A stretch of DNA of 64,000 bases from Bolinopsis microptera (taxonomy: Eukaryota; Ctenophora; Tentaculata; Lobata; Bolinopsidae): positions 15,767,837 through 15,831,836 of the forward strand of contig NC_087073.1 of NCBI RefSeq assembly GCF_026151205.1, in the 5' to 3' direction. The notes under the pieces were generated by a model. It made no database searches. It was not told the origin of the DNA and saw nothing but the letters and a program-made list of their open reading frames with translations. This document shows, piece after piece, positions 56,604 through 64,000 of this stretch. Made by a program: the position numbers and the translations under genes. Position 1 is the stretch's first letter, and each line of letters starts with the position of its first letter.

Positions 56604-58370
56604 CTAAGTTGAATGAATCATACAGTACAACCGGTCAAATTAGACTAAGTCCAATTCAATGCTTTACGGACTACTTACCAAGGCCAAATACCTCAAGTAT
56701 ATTTCTCAGCGATTGTACACCAGAAGAAATAGAGAAAATCATTAGCGAACTCAAGAATGGAAAAGCTAGTGACATCCCTATTCACGTCATCAAACGAACG
56801 TATAAGATTATAAGCCCACTCCTGTCAGTATTATTTAATGAACACATGAGAAATGGAACTTTTCCAGACCGACTGAAAATTGGTAAAATTAGCCCTATAT
56901 ACAAAAAAGACGGTACAGAATATCTCGAAAACTATAGGCCAGTATCTACCCTAGCTGTGTTCGGAAAGTTATTTGAGAAAGTAATCTACTCCCGTTTGTA
57001 CAGTTTTCTTGTGTCGCAGAACGTTTTGTTTGAGAACCAGTTTGGTTTTAGGAAGAGTCACTCAACTAACCACGCCCTTAATTACTCAGTTGACTATGTA
57101 AACTCCCATATAAAGGAAAAGCAACATGTATTAGGTATCTTTATCGACTTATCAAAGGCATTTGACACTATCAGTCACGATAAACTTCTCATAAAACTTG
57201 ACAAATATGGTATAAGAGGTAACGCAAACGAGCTTATTGGAAGTTACCTATCTAACAGACAGCAGTACGTTTCAGTTTTAGGTGAGGAATCTGATAAACT
57301 CCCTGTTATTTGTGGAGTACCACAAGGTAGTGTTTTAGGACCGCTACTGTTTATAATTTACATAAACGATATCTATAACTCATCAGACCTAGGAAAATTT
57401 ATACTTTTCGCTGATGACACCAATATATTTGTAGTCGACAAATCTGTCCAGAATCTCTACCAAAAAGCTAATACTATAATGAATTCTGTTTACAATTATA
57501 TGAAATGCAATCTTCTCCACATTAACATCAAGAAATGCTGTTACATTCACTTTACACCAGGAAAGAAGGATGTAACTAGTAGTAGTAGTAATGATCTTAT
57601 TTTAACGTTGAATAACACAGTCATTAAACGTGTTGATGAAACTAAATTCCTCGGCGTTATTATAGATAAAAACCTTAACTGGAAACCTCATACTGCATAT
57701 CTTAGTTCTAAATTAAAGTGTGGAGTCGGTAAACTCTGCCGTATGAGAAGATGTATACCTAAAGAGCTGTATAATGACCTCTACCACACTCTTCGAATCT
57801 CATCTAGGATATGGGATCTCAGTGTGGGGAGGCATATCGAACAATAGGCTTGAACCAATATTTAAAATTCAAAAAAAGTGCACTCGTATTCTATTTGGTG
57901 ATCAAGAGGCATACAGTAATAAGTTCAAAACATGTGCTAGAACCCGCCCAATTGGATCCCAAAAACTCGGAGCCGACTTCTATGAACGAGAATCAAGTAA
58001 ACCCCTTCTCAGCAGAAACAAAATACTCTGCGTGCATAATTTGTATAAGTACCACTGTCTACTTGAAATGTTTAAAATAATCAAACTTCACACTCCAATA
58101 CCGATGTACAATTTATTTCAAAAGTCACCCCGACGTGATAACTACTTTATTAACCCCCGCTGCAACCAATTTGTTTGCATATAAAACCTCGAATATGTGG
58201 AATAAATTCCTTAAACCTTCTAGTAAGATTGACTTCTCGTCCCCAATTGCACTTGTTAAAGGTCGCATTAAAACTATGCTACTCAATGCTCAAAAAGCTG
58301 GAAACACTGATGAATGGTCAGAACTCAACTTTGATGGAAATGACATGTGCCTATAATTAAGAACACACAA
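56604..58370 (+). mobile_element. Second non-LTR retrotransposon, plus strand, truncated
   Basis: Starts at the junction with the minus-strand LINE near 56604 and ends after the RT frame. It is a different family from its neighbour (catalytic FADD rather than YADD). The 3' end is not clearly defined; sequence to about 58800 is AC-rich and non-coding. Confidence 0.78.
56609..58356 (+). CDS. LINE reverse transcriptase with two frameshifts
   Basis: The first frame (56609-57847) has RT motifs GKISPIYKKDGTEYLENYRP, FENQFGFRKSHSTNHAL, GIFIDLSKAFDTISHDKLL, GVPQGSVLGPLLFIIYINDI, FILFADDTNIFVVD and DETKFLGVIIDKNLNWKPHT. A shift near 57790 leads to the next frame (ESHLGYGISVWGGISNNRLE, PIFKIQKKCTRILFG, to 58184). 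A second shift near 58150 leads to the last part, ATNLFAYKTSNMWNKFLKPS, ending at 58356. This is the jockey/CR1-type layout. No endonuclease domain is present, so the copy is 5' truncated as well as frameshifted. Confidence 0.88.
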
Positions 58371-58819
58371 ACTAGTCCATATAGATTTCATACTACACAC
58401 ACAAAATAACACACACAATACACACCACAGTCAAACATAGAAACTATATATTTACACATATAACACAAAACACTGATCAGCTCATCCGCTTTACACTAGT
58501 GTCTGGACTTGTCTGGAGTGTTCGTCTGGAACGTGGGACGGACTCACAAATATATTGTGTAAACGTAGCGCACGAAACTTAAATATTGTATAACTCTATC
58601 ATTTCATTACCCAGCGTGATTTACCGCGCCAGAATAATGAAATGAAGCCGCGCTATAGATCTGTGAACCTACAGTGACTTATATCTTATATTTTGTATCT
58701 CTTACTACGTAACGCGAAATTAAGTTGTATCACACTCCCGGTTTTGGACCCCAATGTTAACCTTGCAGCAACTGTGTCAGCCCAATATACTCTAGAAGTA
58801 TGATCACACTTATTTTAAT
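58371..58819. other. Non-coding stretch after the LINE
   Basis: AC-rich (cacacacaaaataacacaca near 58395-58430), then AT-rich. It may be LINE 3' untranslated sequence. The last six bases, tttaat, are duplicated beyond the next element. Confidence 0.4.
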
Positions 58820-61800
58820 GGGGGGGGTGACATGTCTCCAATGTCTCCAATGTCTTTTGTCTTTTTTGAAAAGATAGGGTGCAGAGACATGTCCTGGAGA
58901 CATTGGAGACATTGGAGACACAGCTTTTGGAGACATTGGAGACATTGGAGACATTGGGGACATTGGAGACATTGGAGACAAAGCTTTTGGAGACATTGGA
59001 GACATTGGAGACACTGGAGACGTAGATGTATGATTGGAGAAGGAGGAGGATTTAGGAGGAGGATGACCCGGGAGGAGGACTCAGGAGGAGAAGGAGGAGG
59101 ATGAGGACTCAGGAAGAGGACTGAGGAGGACTGAGAAGGAGGAGGACTGAGGAGTACTGAGGAGGATGGCTGAGAGGGAGGAGGAGGAGGAGGAAGAGGA
59201 AGAGGACTGAGGAGGAGGAGTAGGACTGAGGAGGAGAAGGAGGAGGACCTAGGAGGAGGACCCAGAAGGAGGACTCAGGAGGAGGAGGAGGAGAACTCAG
59301 GAAAAGGACTGAGAAGGAGGAGGACTCAGGAGTACTGAAGAGGATGACTGAGGAGGAGGAGGAGGAGGAGAAGGACTGAGGAGGAGAAGGAGAAGGTGGA
59401 GGAACTAGGAGGAGGATGAACCAGGAGGAGGACTCAGGAGGAAGAGGAGGAGGACTCAGGAGGAGGACTTAGGAGGAATGAGAAGGAGGAGGACTGAGGA
59501 GAACTGAGGACTGAGGAGGAAGAGGAGGAGATTGAAGAGGAGAAAGAGGACCCAGGAGGAGGAGGACTGAAGAGGACGATGAGGATGAGCACTGAGGAGG
59601 AGGAGGAGGACTGAGGAGGATGGCTGAGGAGGATGACTGAGAGGGAGGAGGAGGAGGACTGAGGAGGAGGAGGAGAAGGACTGAGGAGGAGAAGGAGGAG
59701 GACCTAGGAGGAGGAGGACCCAGGAGGAGGACTCAGGAGAAGGATTCAGGAAAACTGAGGAGTGAATAGGAGGAGGAGGGGGAGGACCTAGGAGGAGGAG
59801 GACCCAGAAGGAGGACTGAGGAGGAGGAGGAGGAGGAGAACTCAGAAAGAGGACTGAGGAGGACTGAGAAGGAGGAGGACTGAGAAGGAGGAGGACTGAG
59901 GAGTACTGAAGAGGATGACTGAGGAGGAGGAGGAGGAGAAGGACTGAGGAGGAGAAGGAGAAGGTGGAGGAACTAGGAGGAGGATGAACCAGGAGGAGGA
60001 CTCAGGAGGAAGAGGGGGAGGACTCAGGAGGAGGACTTAGGAGGAATGAGAAGGAGGAGGACTGAGGAGAACTGAGGAGGAGGAGGCCTGAATAGGAGGA
60101 GGAGGGGGACTGGGGAGGACTGAGGAGGAGGAGGACTGACGAGAAGGATGAGGAGGAGGACTGAGGACTGAGGAGGAAGAGGAGGATGAAGAGGAGGAAG
60201 AGGACCCAGGAGGAGGAGGACTGAAGAGGACGATGAGGATGAGGACTGAGGAGGAGGAGGACTGAGGAGGATGGCTGAGGAGGATGACTGAGAGGGAGGA
60301 GGAGGAGGACTGAGGAGGAGGAGGAGAAGGACTGAGGAGGAGAAGGAGGAGGACCTAGGAGGAGGAGGACCCAGGAGGAGGACTCAGGAGAAGGACTCAG
60401 GAAAACTGAGGAGTGAATAGGAGGAGGAGGGGGAGGACCTAGGAGGAGGAGGACCCAGAAGGAGGACTGAGGAGGAGAACTCAGGAAGAGGACTGAGGAG
60501 GACTGAGAAGGAGGAGGACTGAGAAGGAGGAGGACTGAGGAGTACTGAAGAGGATGACTGAGGAGGAGGAGGAGAATGACTGAGGAGGAAAAGGAGAAGG
60601 TGGAGGAACTAGGAGGAGGATGAACCAGGAGGAGGACTCAGGAGGAAGAGGGGGAGGACTCAGGAGGAGGACTTAGGAGGAATGAGAAGGAGGAGGACTG
60701 AGGAGAACTGAGGTGGAGGAGGAGGAGGACTGAATAGGAGGAGGAGGACTGACGAGAAGGATGAGGAGGAGGACTGAGGGCTGAGGAGGAAGAGGAGGAG
60801 GATGAAGAGGAGGAAGAGGACCCAGGAGGAGAAGGACTGAAGAGGAGGATGAGGATGAGGACTGAGGAGGAGGAGGAGGACTGAGGAGGACTGAGGAGGA
60901 TGGCTGAGGAGGATGACTGAGAGGGAGGAGGAGGACTGAAGAGGAGGAGGAGAAGGACTGAGGAGGAGAAGGAGGAGGACCTAGGAGGAGGAGGACCCAG
61001 GAGGAGGACTCAGGAGGAGGAGGAGGACTCAGGAGGAAGACTCAGGAAAACTGAGGAGGAGGAGGAGGAGTGAATGGGAGGAGGAGGGGGACTGGGGAGG
61101 ACTGAGGAAGAGGAGGACTAAGGAGAAGGATGAGGAGGAGGACTGAGGAGGAGGATGAGGACTGAGGAGGAGGACTGAGGAGTACTGATGAGGATGGCTG
61201 AGGAGGACGGCTGAGGAGGATGGCTGAGGAGGATGACTGAGGAGGATGACTGAGAGGGAGGAGGAGGAGGAGGAGGAGAAGGACTGAGGAGGAGGAGGAG
61301 GAGGAGAAGGAGGAGGACCTAGGAGGAGGAGGACTCAGGAAGAGGAGGACTCAGGAGGAGGACTCAGGAAGAGGAGTCAGGAGGAGGACTGAGAAGGAGG
61401 AGGACTGAGGAGAACTGAGGAGGAGGATGAGGACTGAATAGGAGGAGGGGGACCTGGGGGAGGACTGAGGAGGAGGGGGACTTGGGGAGGACTGAGGAGG
61501 AGGAGGAAGACTGACGAGAAAGATGAGGAGGAGGACTGAGGAGGAGGACTGATGATTGAGGAGGAAGAGGAGGAGGATGAAGAGGAGTAGGAGGAGTAGG
61601 AGGACTCAGGAGGAGGAGGACTCAGGAGGAGGAGGAGAACGACTCAGGAGGACTCAGGAGGAAGAGGAGGAGGAGGAGGAAGAGGAGGAGGCTGTGTCTC
61701 CAATGTCTCCAAAAGCTGTGTCTCTAATGTCCCCAATGTCCCAAATGTCCCCAATGTCTCCAATGTCTCCAAAAGCTGTGTCTCCAATGTCTCCAAAAGC

Positions 61801-61936
61801 TGTGTCTCTAATGTCCCCAATGTCCCAAATGTCCCAAATGTCTCCAATGTCTCCAAAAGCTGTGTCTCCAATGTCTCCAATGTCTCCAATGTCTCCAATG
61901 TCATGTCACCCCCCCCCCCCCCCCCCCCCCCCCCCC
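58820..61936. mobile_element. G-run-terminated element made of minisatellites
   Basis: Starts with a G-run then gtgacatgtctccaatgtct; ends catgtcacc plus a C-run. The two ends are inverse copies (G-run, GTGACATG), flanked by the 6-bp duplication tttaat (58814-58819 and 61937-61942). Next to each end is a gacattggaga-type minisatellite in inverted arrangement (58890-59020 and 61690-61905). Everything between is purine-rich repeat. There is no coding sequence. I recognise no family with this make-up. Confidence 0.72.
59030..61690. repeat. Purine-rich complex minisatellite (GGAGGA / GACTGAGGA)
   Basis: About 2.7 kb in which the plus strand is almost entirely G and A, broken by single C and T in actgagg, actcagg, acccagg and acctagg. 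Larger blocks repeat (for example gaggaggatgaaccaggagg at 59410, 59970 and 60610), giving a higher-order period of roughly 560-640 bp. Such strand asymmetry can form triplex or R-loop structures; that is inference. Confidence 0.92.
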
Positions 61937-61942
61937 TTTAAT

Positions 61943-63048
61943 GAACAAAAGACCCATAATTAATTTAATCAGATACTCGTCAACAGCAGCAGTTTCCTTA
62001 CGTGTGATGTGTTGTCCTTCTCCTTTCTGTGTCCCCGTCGTTTTGTTTTGTGACAATACATTGTAGTAGTGTTTTAATATTTAAATCGAACGCAACTCAA
62101 TAGTTAATAATAACAAACACAAATACTATTTTAAATAATTGATTAATATCGATTTATATACGAACCAAACATTAATTAATCTTTAATAACCTTTTATATA
62201 TGTGTTAAACGATCCAGGGCATATCTAAAATTCGATAATGAACTTCATATATTATTAGTGCCGCGTGCTGATAAATATTCTGGGAATCAATCCACCCAAT
62301 CGTGGCGATAACATATTTTTGTGCTTGGCCGGTTTTAGGTTTGAGTTTGTGCTCCAAAAGTGGTAAATCGGGTGCTAGTAAAGCTCTTGCAGGCAACTGG
62401 CTCCTTTTGCCAACTGCTTTTGGTTTAAGCGCTGACTCACATTTGGAACTGGCACTGGTATAATTGTAATATCCTACGAAGTCAGCATGCTATATTATTT
62501 TGCAAAACTCGTTTAATATCTTGACAATATTTAAAGTTTATGGTTTTAGGTTTAGGCGCGGCGCACGCACCGCTTATATGTTATAGCTCATTCAGCTTCT
62601 GTTTTCAGCGCTGTGTTGCTACACACTGTATAGCATGTGGGTCAAGCGCGGTGCCGCGCCTAAACAGCAAAAGAGTTATTTATTTTAAAATTTATTTTTG
62701 TATCTCAAAAATGATGTAAAGTTTTTAATATGACGAAGAATTAAAGCTATTTCCGTATAGCCTAAGTGCTAAGCATGCTCGTTAGAAAAACTATGAACAA
62801 TGAACATAACATGCTAGCTTTCTTTATTTTGTAAGTCGCGTCGGCTGACATCTTGGGTTGTACTGGATGTAACAAGTTTATTATCGGATGTCTACTTATA
62901 TTTATTATGATATCATTATTCATTGTAATGGCAATAAAATTTAAATTTTGTTTTACTTAAAAAAATTTTGTTTTACTTACTATCTTGTAACCTTGTTTTG
63001 TAGAAGTGATCTCTTGTGGATACAATGACTGAGGATGCTCTCTCTCTC
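61943..63048. other. AT-rich stretch with one small inverted repeat
   Basis: No gene supported. gtttaggcgcggc (62550-62562) is mirrored at 62653-62665, enclosing about 90 bp, possibly a small MITE. tttaggtttaggcgcggcgc lies at the left arm. Confidence 0.45.
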
Positions 63049-63265
63049 AGTGGCGTAACGAAAGGCCCTGCTGACCCCGCTGTGCAGGGGGCGCCGTCTT
63101 AGGGGGGCGCCAAATCGTCGTTTGAATGTGGGACAATTTCGAAAACTTAACTAAAGTACTAGCAAAACTGCGAGTTTTGCTCTAGATACACACTTTTTTA
63201 GAGATTTTACCGGCGTATTCTTTAAAGTCACCTAATTTGTTCAATTTTAGGGAGGGGCACCAAAA
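63049..63265. mobile_element. Possible hAT-like terminus
   Basis: cagtggcgtaacgaaaggcc followed by ctgctgaccccgctgtgcag and gggggcgcc has the form of hAT left ends (CAGTGGCGTA). It is preceded by tctctctc. The matching right end is not seen in the window. Confidence 0.4.
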
Positions 63266-64000
63266 GGGGGGGGGGGTGTCATGTCCGTCTATGTCCGCCT
63301 ATGTCCTGTCCTTTTTGGATTCTATGAGACAACGGACGTGTTTTTTGGGACATTGGCGGACACGGACGGACATTGGCGGACTCGGACGGACATTGGCGGA
63401 CTCGGACGGACATTGGCGGACTCGGACGGACATTGGCGGACCCGGACGGACATTGACGGACTTGGATGGACATTGATGGACATTAGCGGACATTGGTGGA
63501 CATTAGCGGACAAACATTTTGAGGACTGAAGAGTACTGAAGAGTACTGAAGAGTACTGAAGAGTACTGAGGAGGATGGCTGAGAAGGATGGCTGAGGAGG
63601 ATGGCTGAGGAGGATGACTGAGGAGGATGACTGAGGAGGATGACTGAGAGGGAGAAGAAGGATCAGGAAGACCCAGGAAGAGGAGGAGGAGGAGGACCCA
63701 GAAGGAGGACCTAGGAGGAGGAGGAGGAGAACTGAGGAGGATGACTGAGGAGGAGGAGGACTCAGGAGGAGGACTGAGGAGGACTGAGAAGGAGGAGGAC
63801 TGAGGAGGATGGCTGAGGAGGATGGCTGAGGAGGATGGCTGAGGAGGATGGCTGAGGAGGATGACTGAGAGGGAGGAGGAGGAGGAAGAGGAGGAAGAAG
63901 ACTGAGGAGGAGGAGGAGAAGGACTGAGGAGGAGAAGGAGGAGAAGGAGAAGGAGGACCCAGGAGGAGGAGGACCCAGGAGGAGGACCCAGGAAAAGGCC
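63266..64000. mobile_element. Second G-run-terminated minisatellite element, running off the window
   Basis: Opens with an 11-G run then tgtcatgtccgtctatgtcc, the same plan as 58820 (G-run, GTGACATGTC). A 19-20 bp tandem repeat acattggcggactcggacgg follows to about 63510, in place of acattggagac of the first copy. Then the gaggactga/ggaggatgactga purine-rich array continues to the end of the window. Confidence 0.75.

Noticed and set aside
61556..61963. 135-residue Ser/Met/Pro frame and its antisense partner
   Set aside because: Direct translation of the gtctccaat minisatellite; no evidence of a gene.
63237..63529. Several overlapping frames on both strands in the cattggcggac repeat
   Set aside because: Repeat artefacts: all phases are open because the unit lacks stops.

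Overview
The window is animal nuclear DNA, most likely from an invertebrate. It carries spliced genes with GT-AG introns, AT-rich intergenic DNA, an animal-type MON2 homologue, a seven-transmembrane receptor gene, and a broad set of animal transposons. The standard genetic code fits every reading frame examined. I cannot name the species from sequence alone.

Layout. 1-12.9 kb holds a cluster of intronless genes and broken copies encoding SNM1/Artemis-like beta-CASP metallo-beta-lactamases. One copy (3763-5832, minus) is full length. The others are fragments split by frameshifts, deletions and insertions, including a Penelope-like element fragment at 804-1719. 14.1-18.4 kb (plus) holds seven exons matching the middle part of MON2. 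19-23 kb and 26.7-32 kb are rich in non-autonomous DNA transposons whose inverted repeats, and often target-site duplications, can be read directly. A small two-pass membrane protein lies at 26224-26739. 33-35 kb is an eroded LINE-like stretch and 35.4-36.4 kb is tandem repeats. 37.3-38.6 kb (plus) is a three-exon receptor of the rhodopsin type. 38.85-42.0 kb (minus) holds the first five coding exons of MON2, with a pogo-like transposon remnant and a 200-bp perfect palindrome in its introns.

42.8-58.4 kb is a stack of nested mobile elements. A Copia-type LTR retrotransposon (5' LTR, gag, frameshifted pol) has a Penelope-like element inserted near its 3' end. Its 3' LTR is interrupted by a 2.9-kb foldback element and cut off by a LINE, and a second LINE lies head to head with the first. 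From 58.8 kb to the end lie two copies of an unusual element type: a G-run terminus, a short-unit minisatellite, and a core of several kilobases of GAGGA/GACTGAGGA purine-rich repeat.

The two most interesting points are the MON2 gene lying in two parts on opposite strands 20 kb apart, and the G-run-terminated minisatellite element (58820-61936, with a related start at 63266), which matches no family I recognise.
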